Below are positions 28,736 through 38,941 of a DNA stretch of 64,000 bases, piece after piece. Each line of letters starts with the position of its first letter. Position 1 is the stretch's first letter. The position numbers were made by a program, and so were the translations under genes. Origin of the DNA: DATLGB01 sp963726825 (GTDB lineage: Bacteria; Actinomycetota; Thermoleophilia; Solirubrobacterales; Solirubrobacteraceae); the NCBI GenBank assembly GCA_963726825.1, contig CAVSDT010000002.1:1426001-1490000 (forward strand), written 5' to 3'. The notes under the pieces were generated by a model that had not been told where the DNA came from, searched no databases, and saw nothing but the letters and a program-made list of their open reading frames with translations.

Positions 28736-29483
28736 TGGAAGTCTGGCCGCCGTCGATGACCATCGTCTGGCCCGTGATGAAGCCGGCACCGGGCCCGCAC
28801 AGGAACACGACCGCGCCGGCCACGTCCTCCGGGACCTGGTCGCGCCGGAGCGTGCGCGGCGTGACCGAGACGTCGCGCAGCTGCTCGACGACCTCGGGAT
28901 GCTCCTCGACGCCGGCGCTCATGGTGAAGCCGGGCGCCACGCAGTTGACGAGCACCTCGTCGCCGCCGAGCTCCTTGGCCAGCGCGCGGGTGAACGCGAC
29001 GATCGCGCCCTTGCTCGTCACGTAGTGCAGCAGGAACGGGACGCCGCGGAACGGCGTTCCGGACGAGATGTTCACGATCCGCCCGCCGCCGCGCTCGCGC
29101 ATCGGCGGCACGATCACGGCGCGGCACGTGAGGAACATGCTCAGCACGTTGACGTCCATCACCTGGCGCCACTCCTCGACGGGGATCTGGTCGAAGGGCC
29201 GCATCGCCAGCGACGCGTAGAGGCCGGCGTTGTTGACGAGGATGTCGATGCCGCCGCACGCCGCGACGGTCTCGTCGGCCATCCGCTGCGATGTCCGCCT
29301 CCGAGGCGACGTCGACGGTCAGGCCGACGCCGTCCGGGTAGGCCTCGGCCGCCTCCTCGGCGCCCTTGAGGTCGGCGATCACGATCCGCGCGCCCTGCGG
29401 CCGCGAGGCCCTCGCGCGATCGCCTGGCCGATGCCCTGCGCGCCGCCGGTGACGATCGCGACCTTGCCGTCGAGGTCGCTCAT
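28732..29483 (-). CDS. SDR family oxidoreductase (frameshifted)
   Basis: A classical short-chain dehydrogenase of about 248 residues. The N-terminal VAIVTGGAQGIGQAIARG, IDILVNNAGLYASL, catalytic Ser in IVNISSGTPFRG, Tyr-x3-Lys in LLHYVTSKGAIVAF and the C-terminal GFITGQTMVIDGGQT are visible. Breaks lie near 29290 and 29400. The ATG at 29483 is in an ATGA overlap with the NIPSNAP gene. The extreme C-terminus is ambiguous because one base appears to be missing before the TGA at 28732. Confidence 0.83.
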
Positions 29484-29802
29484 CGGATCGGCGAGAAGCT
29501 CGTCGGGAGCAGGATGCGGTTGCGCTGCGTGTGGATCAGCGGCTGCAGCTTGGCCAGGAACGCCTTCCAGCGCTCGTCGGCCTGCAGCAGCGCCCGCCGG
29601 CGCTCGCGCTCGGCGAGGTCGTCGTAGCCCCACAGCTGCACGATCGAGGACAGGTCGCCGATGTCGACGGTGAAGGCGCCGATGAGGTTGCCGAGGATGC
29701 TCCTGCTGCACCGTCGTCCCCTCCTCGCGCGTAGAGGCGCACGACCTCCGGCAGCTTGCCGGTGTAGACGTGGTACGTCCGCTCCTCGACGATCACTCGC
29801 AT
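29480..29802 (-). CDS. NIPSNAP family protein (frameshifted)
   Basis: A protein of about 107 residues of the NIPSNAP/Dabb-like ferredoxin-fold group. It opens MRVIVEERTYHVYTGKLPEV and continues, after insertions near 29700 and 29730, as QLWGYDDLAERERRR and WKAFLAKLQPLIHTQRN. The preceding aldehyde dehydrogenase frame reads straight into it with no stop visible, so the boundary is set at the ATG at 29802 by family length. The stop overlaps the SDR start. NIPSNAP proteins often sit in aromatic or lactone catabolic operons, sometimes as isomerases or small oxygenases; no activity is assigned. Confidence 0.77.
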
Positions 29803-31272
29803 GCCTCCCAGGCAGAGGTACTTGGTCTCGAGCCAGTCGTCGATGCCGTACTTGGAGCCCTCGCGGCCGATGCCGGACTCCTTCATGCCGCCGAACGGCG
29901 CGACCTCGGTCGAGACGACCCCGGTGTTGATGCCGAGGATCCCGTACTCGAGCGCCTCCGACACGCGCCAGATGCGGCCGATGTCGCGGCTGTAGAAGTA
30001 GCTCGACAGGCCGTAGGGCGTGTCGTTGGCCTTGCGCACCGCCTCGTCCTCGGTGGAGAAGCGGCTGATGCCGGCCACCGGCCCGAAGGTCTCCTCGCAG
30101 CTCATCGCCATCGTCGTCGGTGATGCCGGCGAGCACGGTCGGGCGAAGAACTGCGCGCCGCGCTCGTGGCGGCCGCCCGCCGAGCAGCACGCTCGGCGCC
30201 CCGGTCGACGCGCGTCGCTCGACGTGGCGCAGCGACCTTGTCGATGGCCGGCGCGTCGATCAGCGGCCCGACGTCGACGCCGGTCGGTGAACCCGTCGGC
30301 GACGGTCAGCGCCGCGGCGCGCGCGGTGAAGCGCTCGGCGAACTCGTCGTAGACCGCGTCCTGGACGAGGATGCGGTTGGCCGAGATGCACGTCTGGCCG
30401 GAGTTGCGGAACTTGCAGGTCATCGCGCCGTCGATCGCTGCGTCGAGGTCGGCGTCGTCGAAGACGATGAACGGCGCGTTGCCGCCGAGCTCGAGCGAGA
30501 CCTTCTTGACCTGGCCGGCGCACTGCGCCATCAGGAGCTTGCCGATCTCGGTCGAGCCGGTGAAGCCGAGCTTGCGCACGAGCGGGTTCGACGTCATCTC
30601 GCCGCCGATCGCCGGCGCGTCCTCCGCGTCGCCGGTGACGATGGAGAGCACGCCCGGGCGGCAGGCCGGCCTCCTCGCCGAGCGCGATGCACCGCGAGCG
30701 CGGTCAGCGGCGTCTGCTCGGCGGGCTTGAGCACCATCGTGCAGCCGGCGGCCAGCGCCGGCGCCGCCTTGCGCGTCGGCATCGCGGCCGGGAAGTTCCA
30801 CGGCGTGATGCCGGCGGTCACGCCGACCGGCTCCTTGGTGCACGACGATCCGGCGGTCGGCCATGTACGTCGGGATCGTGTCCCCGTAGACGCGCTTGGC
30901 CTCCTCGCCGAACCACTCGAAGAAGCTCGCCGCGTAGGCGACCTCCACGCGCGACTCGGCGAGCGGCTTGCCCTGCTCGGTCGTCAGCAGCGTGGCGAGC
31001 TCCTCCTGGCGGTCGAGCATCAGGTCGGCCCAGCGGCGCAGGATCCGCGCCCGGTCCTTCGCCAGCATCCCGCGCCAGCCCGGCAGCGCGCGCTGGGCCG
31101 CCTCGATGGCGCGCCGCGTCTCCGCGGCGCCCATCCGCGGCACCCGCGGCGAGCGATCTCGCCCGTCGCCGGGTTGGTCGACGGCGAACGTCGCGCCGGA
31201 GTCGGCGTCGACCCACTGCCCGTCGATGTAGGCGCGGTCGAGGAGGAGCTCGCTGGGGACCTGCGTGGTCAT
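29803..31272 (-). CDS. NAD(P)-dependent aldehyde dehydrogenase, succinate-semialdehyde type (frameshifted)
   Basis: An aldehyde dehydrogenase of about 485 residues. It shows SELLLDRAYIDGQWVDA, LTTEQGKPLAESR, GITPWNFPAAMPTRK, the catalytic-base Glu in KVSLELGGNAPFIVFDD, the nucleophile Cys in RNSGQTCISANRILV, CEETFGPVAGI and a C-terminal GGMKESGIGREGSKYGI, resembling GabD-type enzymes. At least eight single-base insertions (for example near 31154, 30840, 30663, 30230 and 30140) break it. The ATG at 31272 overlaps the stop of the isochorismatase-like gene (TGATG). It would oxidise a semialdehyde product of the pathway. Confidence 0.84.
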
Positions 31273-31892
31273 CAGGACAGCGCGGACGCGATCTCGTCGC
31301 AGGTCGCGACCTGCGCGACGTTCGTCATCGCGTAGTTGAGCGCCGCGTCCTGCCACTCCTCGCTCGTCGTCGACGTGCCGTCGGAGGGGACGAGGACCGT
31401 CGTAGCCGGCGTCGGCGCCGTGGCGCGCGGTGTGCTCGATCGACATGTTCGTCCACGCGCCGGAGACGACGATCGTGTCGACGCCGAGGCCGCGCAGGAG
31501 GACGTCCAGGCGCGTCTCGAAGAAGCCGTTCATGCGCATCTTCTCGACGACGTGGTCGCCGTCCTTGGGCTCGAGGCCGTCGACGGGCGCCGCGCCCCAG
31601 CTGCCGCGCACGAGCGCGTTGCCGTCGTGGACGCCCTGGAACAGCGGCGCGTTGAGCTTGAGGCCCTGGCGCGCCCTCCTCCACGACGTACCAGACGTGG
31701 ATCACCGGGGCGCCCGCGGCGCGGCACGCGTCGGCGAGCCCGGCGACGTTGGCGACGACGTCCTGGGACGTCGCGTGCGCCGGCGACCCCGAGTCGGCGA
31801 AGGCGCCGCCCTCGATGATCACGTCGTTCTGCAGGTCCTGGATGATCAGGGCCGACGCGCCCGGCGTCGAGCTTGAGCGTGTCCTCGGTCAT
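31272..31892 (-). CDS. isochorismatase-like cysteine-hydrolase family protein, Ser at the nucleophile position (frameshifted)
   Basis: A protein of about 203 residues of the isochorismatase/nicotinamidase fold. The Asp of the triad is in the ALIIQDLQND-type N-terminal strand and the Lys in VEKMRMNGFFETRLD. The usual nucleophile segment (TN-x-C-V-E-x-TAR) reads AWTNMSIEHTARHGAD: the codon is TCG, so Ser replaces Cys. Breaks occur near 31400, 31675 and 31862. The start at 31892 lies 4 bases after the SMP-30 stop. A Ser nucleophile or a non-hydrolytic role is possible; the rest of the site looks intact. Confidence 0.82.
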
Positions 31893-31896
31893 GCGA

Positions 31897-32832
31897 TCAC
31901 CTCATGTAGGGGAGACGGTTGCCGGCGACGTTGCACTGGAGGCGGTACAGCGACGTCGGACCGGCAGATGAACAGCCGTTCCAGTCCGGGCCGCCCCAGT
32001 TGATGTTGCCGACGGGCCGGGCGACGTCGATCGTCCCGAGGTGCTCGCCCTCGGGGCTGAAGACGACGACGCCCCAGGTGCTGTCGACGCCCGGGCCGGT
32101 GACCCAGACGTTGCCGCTGCTCGTCGAGCTTCATGCCGTCGACGAGGTCGCCGACGTCGAGCGACGCCGGAGCCGATGCCGTCGGCGAACACGCGGCCGT
32201 TGACGGGACGGCCGTCGGCGTCGACGTCGAAGACGCGGATGTGCGCGTGGTCGGTGTCGTTGACGTAGAGCAGCGACTCGTCGGCGGTGAAGCAGAGGCC
32301 GTTGGGCTGGCCGAAGTCGTCGAGCACGAGCTCCGGGTCGCCGCCGCCCGGCGGGGATCCGGTAGACGCCCTGGTAGTCGAGGTCCTGCTCGCGCTCGAT
32401 CCCGAAGCCGGGCATGCGCCCGTAGGTCGGGTCGGTGAAGTAGATCGCGCCGTCGGACTTCGACGACGACGTCGTTGGGGGAGTTGAGCTCCTTGCCGTC
32501 GTGGTGGGAGGCGAGCACCTCGCGTCCGCGACCCGGTGCCGTCGGGATCCATGCGCACGAGCGAGCTCGTGACGTGCTCGCAGACGATCAGCCGGCCCTC
32601 GAGGTCGAACGTCATCCCGTTGCCCTTGTTGGACGGGTTGGCGACCTCCGTCACCCCGCCGGCCTCGTCCCAGCGCCGCCGCACGTCGCCCGGCATGTCG
32701 CTGAACAGCAGGAACCCGTCCGGGTTCCACAGGGGCCCTTCCGTGAACGTGAAGCCCGTGCCGAGCCGCTCGAGCTGCGCGTCCTCGGACACGAGCTCCC
32801 GCATGCGCCGGGGCCTTGACCTGCACCGTCAT
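31897..32832 (-). CDS. SMP-30/gluconolactonase/LRE family protein (frameshifted)
   Basis: A six-bladed propeller lactonase of about 305 residues. Blocks include the metal-Glu motif GFTFTEGPLWNPDGFLLFSD, SNKGNGMTFDLEGRLIVCEH, an intact LNSPNDVVV-type Asn/Asp loop, GQPNGLCFTADESLLYVND (metal Asp) and the C-terminal LQCNVAGNRLPYMR. It hydrolyses a lactone in catabolic pathways. The start is taken as ATG at 32832 with GGAG close upstream; breaks lie near 32812, 32525, 32460, 32355, 32165, 32120 and 31965. It is the first gene of the leftward operon, 57 bases downstream of the regulon motif at 32.9 kb. Confidence 0.83.
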
Positions 32833-32888
32833 TGCCGCTCCTCTCCTCCGCCGGCGCATCCTGCGCCGGACGGGCGCGAACGTACAGA

Positions 32889-32901
32889 CCAATCGATAAT
32901 C
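32889..32901 (+). promoter_or_regulatory. shared regulon motif (site 2) upstream of SMP-30 operon
   Basis: CCAATCGATAATC followed by G; the palindromic core CGAT-A-ATCG is perfect. It lies 57 bases before the SMP-30 ATG and 18 bases before the end of the coxE-like gene. The same core occurs at 34994-35007 and, with one mismatch, at 41338 and 8033. Confidence 0.6.
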
Positions 32902-32918
32902 GGGGAAGGATCTCGTGG

Positions 32919-34057
32919 TCAGGCTTCGTGCCGACGGCCGATGCCGGTCAGCAGGCCCGACAGCGCCTCGAGGCTCGCCACGTCGTGCCCGGTCACGAAG
33001 CGGTCGATGTACGGCAGCGCCGCGCGCATCCCGCCCGGCCAGCGGCTGGTACTCGGGATTGCCCTTCGACCGGGTTGACCCAGACGACGGCGTGCGCGGC
33101 GCGGTGCAGCCGCCGCATCTCGCGGCCGACGAGCTCGTGGTCGTCGCGCTCCCAGCCGTCGGAGGCGATCAGGACGATCGCGCCGCGGGTCAGCGCGCGC
33201 CGGCCCCAGACGTCGTTGTACGCCTTGAGGACGTCGCCGATCCGCGTGCCCGCCGCCCAGTCGACGACGCGGTCGGCGGCACGGGCGAGCGCCTCCTCGG
33301 GGTCGCGCGTCTGCAGCTCGGGCGTCAGCCGCGTCAGGCGCGTCCCGAACGCGAACACCTCGACGCCGCGGCCCGAGCCGGACCGATGGCGTGCAGGTAG
33401 AGCAGCAGCGCCCGGCTGTAGGCCTCCATCGAGCCGGACACGTCGCACAGCACGCACGAGCTTGCGCGGCGTCTCTCGCGCGCCGGCGGTGGCGGCGCTG
33501 GATCGGCTCGCCCGCCGTGGCGAGCGAGTCGCGCATCAGCGCCCGCAGGTCGAGCCGGTCGCCGCGGCGGTGCGGCTGCAGCCGGTGCGAGCGGCGCGGT
33601 CGGGCGCTCCGTGACGATCGCCGCGATGAGGCCGCGCGCGGCCGCGATCTCCTCCGGGCGTCATCGCGGCGAAGTCCTTGCGGCGCAGCACCTCGTGCGC
33701 GCTGTGGCCGACCTCCTCCGGGCTCGCCGTCGGCCTTCTGCGCGTCTCCCGGCCTGCGAGTCGCGCCGCGTCCGGCGCACCCTCGCGGGTGGGCCGGGGG
33801 TCCTCGTTCGGGCGCGGCGGCAGCTGAAGCGCTGCCCGAGGAACCAGGCCTCGAACGCGCGGTCGAAGGGCGTCGAGGTCCTCGCGGCGCGACACGAGCG
33901 TCGTGCGCAGCGCCCAGTAGACGTCCTCCTGGCGGGTCAGGTCGACGTGGTCGAGCCCGCGAGCGCGTCGGCGACGCGGCCCGGCCCGACCTCGAGCCCG
34001 GCCTCGCGCAGGACGCGGCCGAACGTGACGACGTGGCGGACGAGGAGCGTCGCTCAC
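32919..34057 (-). CDS. CoxE-like VWA domain protein (frameshifted)
   Basis: A protein of about 375 residues of the CoxE family, which together with the MoxR ATPase CoxD helps assemble molybdenum hydroxylase active sites. Readable parts are LDHVDLTRQEDVYWALRTTL, LVSRREDLDA, then the C-terminal VWA core with VFAFGTRLTRLTPEL, RIGDVLKAYNDVWG, TRGAIVLIASDGWERDD (MIDAS-like) and the end LSGLLTGIGRRHEA. The start is GTG at 34057, 5 bases after the CoxD-like stop. More than ten insertions break it. Its neighbour across the promoter is the hydroxylase itself, as in cox clusters. Confidence 0.83.
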
Positions 34058-34062
34058 CGCGC

Positions 34063-34961
34063 CTACGCCGTGATGGCGGCGCGCGCCTCGCGCAGCAGCT
34101 CGGCGACGGTCTCGTCGCGGAGCATGCTCGAGGTCCTCGTGGTACTTCAGCACGGAGCCGAGCGTCTGCTCGACCACGTCGGCGTCGAGCTCCTCGCAGC
34201 CGAGCGCGTCGAGCGCGTTGCGCCCAGTCGATCGTCTCCGCGACGCCCGGGCGCCTTGGCGAGGTCGAGCGCCGCGCAGTCCGGCGACGAACGCGGCGGC
34301 CTCGGCGGCGAGCCGCTCCGGCACGCCGGGGACGCGCAGCCGCACGATCTCGATCTCGCGCTCGAGCGTCGGGTGCGTGATCCAGTGGAACAGGCAGCGG
34401 CGCTTGAGCGCGTCGTGCAGCTCGCGCGTGCGGTTGGAGGTGAGGATCACCGCCGGCCGGTGCTTGGCCGCGATCGTGCCGATCTCGGGGATCGTGATCT
34501 GGAAGTCCGAGAGCACCTCGAGCAGGAAGGCCTCGAACTCGTCGTCGGCGCGGTCGATCTCGTCGATGAGCAGCACGACCGGCTCCTCGGAGGCGATCGC
34601 CTCCAGCAGCGGGCGGCGGATGAGGAACTCGGGGCCGAAGAGCTCCTGCTCGTCCACCGTGCCCTCCTGCGCGGCGCGGATGTGCAGCAGCTGGCGGGCG
34701 TAGTTCCACTCGTAGACGGCGTGCGCGACGTCGAGGCCCTCGTAGCACTGCAGGCGGATCAGGCGCGCGCCGGACGCCGTCGCGAGCGACTTGGCCAGCT
34801 CGGTCTTGCCGACGCCCGGCCTCGCCCTCGAGCAGCAGCGGCTTGCCGATGGCAAGCGCGACGAACAGCGCGGTGGAGAGCCCCCGGTGCGGGAGGTACG
34901 AAGTCGCACGAAGGGCCTCCTCGAGGTCATCGACGTGCGCGAAGCCCATGGCGTCGGTCAC
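34063..34961 (-). CDS. CoxD-like MoxR family AAA+ ATPase (frameshifted)
   Basis: An AAA+ ATPase of about 295 residues. It shows PLLLEGEAGVGKT (Walker A; one extra base in the GlyVal region near 34820), YEGLDVAHAVYEWNYARQLL, VVLLIDEIDRADDEFEAFLL (Walker B), an arginine finger region LTSNRTRELHDALKRRCLFHW and LEHALRDETVAELL near the end. In cox clusters this protein acts as a chaperone for the molybdenum-copper or molybdenum site. The start is GTG at 34961; the stop TAG at 34063 directly precedes the CoxE-like GTG. Confidence 0.86.
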
Positions 34962-34993
34962 GCGGCGCAGCGTAACTCCTGTTGCGAAGTCGG

Positions 34994-35036
34994 TCTACCG
35001 ATAATCGTTGCCGTCCTCACCCGTGGGGTGTATAAG
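34994..35036 (+). promoter_or_regulatory. divergent promoter with shared regulon motif (site 3)
   Basis: TCTACCGATAATC plus G (34994-35007) carries the perfect core CGAT-A-ATCG. Directly after it lie a -35-like TTGCCG (35008-35013) and, 17 bases on, a -10-like TATAAG (35031-35036) pointing to the FAD-subunit gene, about 36 bases from its GTG. The motif abuts the -35 box and is also 33 bases upstream of the divergent CoxD-like start, so a bound protein could control both operons. A repressor and an activator are both possible. Confidence 0.6.
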
Positions 35037-35072
35037 GGCACCCCGAGAGTGGATGAGGAAGAGGAGGATGAG

Positions 35073-35872
35073 GTGTCGGTAGCACTACCCGAGGTCGTCG
35101 TCGCGACGGCCCGCAGACGAGGCCGTCGCAGGCGTTCGGCGACGGCGACGGCGTGACGCGTGATCGCCGGCGGCACGATCGTCATGCCCGAGATCACGCA
35201 CGGGCGGCTGCGCGCCGACGCGGGCGCTCCTGCTCGGCCGCGCCGGGCTGTCCGGCGATCACGACGGACGGCGGGCGCATCACGATCGGCGCGATGACCA
35301 CGATCGCCGAGCTCGAGGCGCTGCCCGAGCCGCTCGGCGCGACCGCCGCGCCACGTGGCCGACGTCGAGATCCGCGGCCAGGCGACGATCGGCGGCAACC
35401 TCTGCGCGCCGCCCGGCGTCGAGAGCCCGCGCGGCGACCTGCAGGCCGCGCTGATCGCCCTCGACGCGCAGGTGCGCTCGACGGGTCGCGGCGGCGAGCG
35501 CACCGAGTCCGTCGAGGACTTCCTCGCCGGCGGCGCGACCGGACGGCTCGTGCTCGACGGTCGAGTTCGCCGAGCCCGAGGCCGGCGCGACGGCGAGCGT
35601 CCGCCGCCCGCACGCCCACGCCTACACGGTGCTCGCGCGTCTGCGCCGCCCGCGTCGGCGGCCAGGTCCGCCTCGCCGTCTCCGGCGCCGGCCCGCACGG
35701 CCGCCCGCCTCACCGCCGCGGAGGAGGCGTTCGCCGGTGGCGACGCCGAGGCCGCCGCCGCGCGCGCCGCCGACGACGTGCAGCCCCATGACGACGCCCT
35801 GGCGTCCGGGCTGGTACCGCAGCCAGCACGCTGCCGGTCCTCGTCCGCCGCGCCCTGACCCAGCTGAGCTGA
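35073..35872 (+). CDS. molybdenum hydroxylase FAD-binding (medium) subunit, CoxM/CutM type (frameshifted)
   Basis: A FAD-binding subunit of about 260 residues. It begins VSVALPEVVVATAR with GTG at 35073 and GGAGG five bases upstream. FAD-binding blocks are VIAGGTIVMPEITHGR, the second FAD motif QATIGGNLCAPPGVESPRGD and LAVSGAGPHG; the C-terminus reads VLVRRALTQLS before TGA at 35872. At least seven single-base breaks (for example near 35125, 35160, 35221, 35350, 35560 and 35640) occur. It passes electrons from the iron-sulfur subunit to the final acceptor. The iron-sulfur gene follows after 10 bases. Confidence 0.82.
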
Positions 35873-35882
35873 GAAGGACCTG

Positions 35883-36419
35883 ATGCAACTCACCGTCAAC
35901 GGCACCACGCACGACGTGCGTCTCGCCGCCGCTCACCACGCTCCTGCGACGTCCTGCGCGAGGAGCTCGATGATCACCAGCCCCAAGGCCGGCTGCCAGC
36001 AGGGCGGCTGCGGCGCCTGCACCGTCCTCGTCGACGGCCAGCCGCGGCGCTCCTGCCTGACGCCGCTGGCGGCCGTCGAGGGCGCCGAGGTCACGCACGG
36101 TCGAGGGCCTCGGCACCGGCGACGACCTGTCCGTCGGTGCAGGCCGCCTTCCACGAGCACTACGCCGCGCAGTGCGGCTTCTGCACCTCCGGCTTCATGA
36201 TGGCGACGCAGGCGCTCGTCGAGCGCGGCGGCGAGATCACCCGCGAGGAGGTCATCGAGGCGCTGAGCGGCCACGTCTGCCGCTGCACGGGCTACGTGAA
36301 GATCATCGACGCGGTCACCGCGGCGGTCAACGGCGACGTCTCGCCGGGCGACGAGGAGGCCGACACCGTCCCAGGGCGACGGCGACCAGGGCAACCTCGT
36401 CCGCGGGTTCGTGGCATGA
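35883..36419 (+). CDS. molybdenum hydroxylase 2Fe-2S (small) subunit, CoxS/CutS type (frameshifted)
   Basis: An iron-sulfur subunit of about 175 residues. The plant-ferredoxin-type cluster ligands are in AGCQQGGCGACTVLVDGQ with a later SCLTPLAAVEGAE, and the second cluster in CGFCTSGFMMATQALVERGG and VCRCTGYVKIIDAV. It starts with ATG at 35883 after AAGGA, and the stop TGA overlaps the large-subunit ATG at 36416. Insertions near 35940, 36105, 36130 and 36370 break the frame. The C-terminal extension after the second cluster is slightly longer than usual. Confidence 0.87.
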
Positions 36420-37830
36420 AGGCCGTCGGCGCCCGCCTCCCCCGCTACGACGGCCTGGCTCACGTCACGGGCCGCACGCAGTACGTCGACGACGTGCGCG
36501 TGCCACGGCACGCTGTGGGCGAAGGCCGTCCGCTCGCCGCACCACTACGCGCGACATCGTCTCCATCGACACGTCGAAGGCGGAGGCGATGCCCGGCGTG
36601 CACGCGATCATCACGCACAAGGACGTCCCCAAGAACGTCTACGGCCACCTCGAGGCGCTCGGCGTCCCGGCCGACGAGCCGCTGCTCGCCGAGGAGCGAC
36701 GTCCGCTGGAAGGGCCAGGTCGTCGCCGCCGTCGCCGCGGAGTCCGAGGAGGCCGCCCAGGCCGCCGCCGACGCCGTGCGAGGTCGCCTACGAGGAGCGC
36801 GAGCCGATCTTCGACATCCGCATGGCGGCCGACCCCGACGCGCCGACAGTTCCACCAGTGGGGCGCGCTGTATCCGCACTTCGGCCCGCACAACCACCGG
36901 CGCGTGCGCAAGGGCGACATCGACCAGGCCTTCGAGGACGCCGACCTGATCGTCGAGGGCGTCTACCGCCCGCAGGCGATCGAGCACGTGCCGATGGAGA
37001 CCCAGGTCGGCGCTCGTCGTGCCCGAGGCCAACGGCCGCCTGACGATCTACACCTGCACGCAGGCGATGTACTTCTCGATGGGCGTCGTCGCCGCGCACC
37101 TGCAGTGGCCGCTGAACAAGCTCAAGCTCGTCGGCGGCACCGTCGGCGGCGGCTTCGGCGGCAAGGTCGACACGGCGACGGAGACGATCTGCGCGCTGCT
37201 GGCCCTGAAGGCCCGCAAGCCCGTCAAGTGGCGCTTCACCCGCGAGGAGGAGTTCCTCGTCTCCTCGACGCGCGCCCCGTGGCACATCGAGATCGCGGAC
37301 GCGGTCTCGAAGGACGGCTGGATCCTCGGCCGCCGGATGCTGACGCTGCACGACTCGGGCGCGTACGCGCGCTTCTCGCCCTACGGCGCTGACCAAGCAC
37401 GCGTTCCACCACACGGGCGCCTACACGATCCCGAACCTCCGCTTCGACGGCTTCGTGGTGTTCTCCAACCGCGTGCCGACGACCGCCATGCGCGGCTTCG
37501 GCGTCACGTCGGTGTCGATGGCGACCGAGACGCACATGGAGCGCGTCGCCGAGGTGCTCGGCGTGATCCGCTGGAGCTGCGCCTGCAAGCAACGCCAACC
37601 GCATCGGCGACACGACGGGCAACCGCGTCGTCATGCACGACCCGTCGACGGTCCCGGTCACCCTCGCCGCGGCCGAAGCGAGTCCGGCTACGAGCTCGGC
37701 GACGAGTACTGGGCGATGGACTCCGAGCGCCGCACGCGGCGACCTGCTGCCCGCGCACCTCGTGGAGCAGCAGGCCCCCGAGGGCGACCTCATGACGTAC
37801 TCCCCCACCACCAACGGAGGCGCGCACTGA
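36416..37830 (+). CDS. molybdenum hydroxylase large subunit, N-terminal half (frameshifted, separate gene)
   Basis: A protein of about 465 residues equal to the N-terminal half of xanthine-dehydrogenase-type large subunits. It opens with the LPRYDGLAHVTGRTQYVDDV motif, has the molybdopterin loop VGGTVGGGFGGKVDTATETI, the first-half active-site segment VPTTAMRGFGVTSVSM and RIGDTTGNRVVMHDPS. It lacks the AYxCSFR loop of form I CO dehydrogenase, so it is not CoxL. The stop at 37830 overlaps a well-formed start of the second half, so the split looks real. Breaks lie near 36503, 36553, 36701, 36781, 36845, 37012, 37389, 37567, 37590 and 37676. Confidence 0.82.
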
Positions 37831-38941
37831 TGGCCATCCACCGCGGTCGCGGCTTCGCGACGATCGAGTACCCGACGGGCATGAACCAGAACGGCGACCC
37901 GAGCCAGGCCTGGATCAAGCTCAAGCCGGACGGCCGCGTCGACGTCTTCGCCGGCACGGTCGACATCGGCCAGGGCTCGAAGACCGTCCACACCCAGATC
38001 GTCGCGGACGCCCTCGGCGTCCCGTACGAGACTGGGTCACGATGGACAACTCGAACACCGACTCGTCCGCCGTCTGCACGGGCACGTTCGCCTCGCGCGG
38101 CACGTTCATCGGCGGCAACGCCGTGCGCTTCGCCGCCGAGAAGGTCCAGCGAGCGGATCCTCGACATCGCGTCCAAGGAGCTCGAGATCGCCCCGGACGA
38201 CCTCGAGATCGTCGACGGCGAGGTGATCGCCAAGGGCGCGCCGGACCGCAAGATCTCCGTGGCCGACGTGGCCGGCGCCGCGACCTACGCCTACGGCGAG
38301 CTGATCTCCGGCCACGGGCACGGCGCTCAAGCCGCTGGCCGAGGTCAACGACGACGACGGCTCGGTCACGATCGAGCCGCACTCGGCGATCTCCTACGCC
38401 GCGTGCGTCGTCGACGTCGAGGTCGACGACGAGACCGGCGAGGTCGACCGTCCTGAGCATGCTGCCAGGTCTACGACGTCGGCCGGGCGATCAACCCGAC
38501 GCTCGTCGAGGGCCAGATCGAGGGCGGCGCGATGATGGGCCTCGGGCTCGGGCTGCTCGAGAACTCCTACCCGTACTACCCCTCGGTCGAGCACCGCGGC
38601 GAGCAGTTCGGCGCCTACCTCGCGCCGTCGCTGGAGGACTTCCCCGAGATCGACGACGATGATCCTCGAGAACCCGTCCGAGGACGGGCCGTTCGGCGCG
38701 AAGGCGATCGGCGAGATGGCCAACAACGCGCAGCCGCCGGCGATCGCCGCGGCCGATCCACGACGCGGTCGGCGTGTGGGTCACGGAGATGCCGGTCACG
38801 CCCGGAGCGGGTGCTGCGCGCACTGGACGCCAAGGCGCGAGCCGCGCCGCGACGGCAAGCGGGTCATCTTCGACGAGGACATCTCCGTCGCGGCCCTCAG
38901 CGTCCAACGGCGGCGAGGCGTTCTGGGGGGTCCATGCCTGA
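37830..38941 (+). CDS. molybdenum hydroxylase large subunit, C-terminal half (frameshifted, separate gene)
   Basis: A protein of about 360 residues equal to the C-terminal half of the large subunit. It begins MAIHRGRGFATIEYPTGMNQ with GGAGG nine bases before the ATG and a TGATG overlap. Cofactor-binding blocks are FAGTVDIGQGSKTVHTQI, TASRGTFIGGNAV-type, VYDVGRAINPTLVEGQIEGG and the catalytic-Glu motif FGAKAIGEMANN. The C-terminus, restored, reads SVNGGEAFWGVHA. A split large subunit is known from the NdhL/NdhM pair of nicotinate dehydrogenase in Eubacterium barkeri. The substrate is not deducible but is probably an N-heterocycle or aldehyde. Confidence 0.82.

Noticed and set aside
35073..38941. 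Aerobic carbon monoxide dehydrogenase (form I CoxMSL)
   Set aside because: CoxD/CoxE-like neighbours suggest it, but the large subunit has VPTTAMRGFG and no AYxCSFR active-site loop, and it is split in two. It is an XDH-family hydroxylase of unknown substrate.
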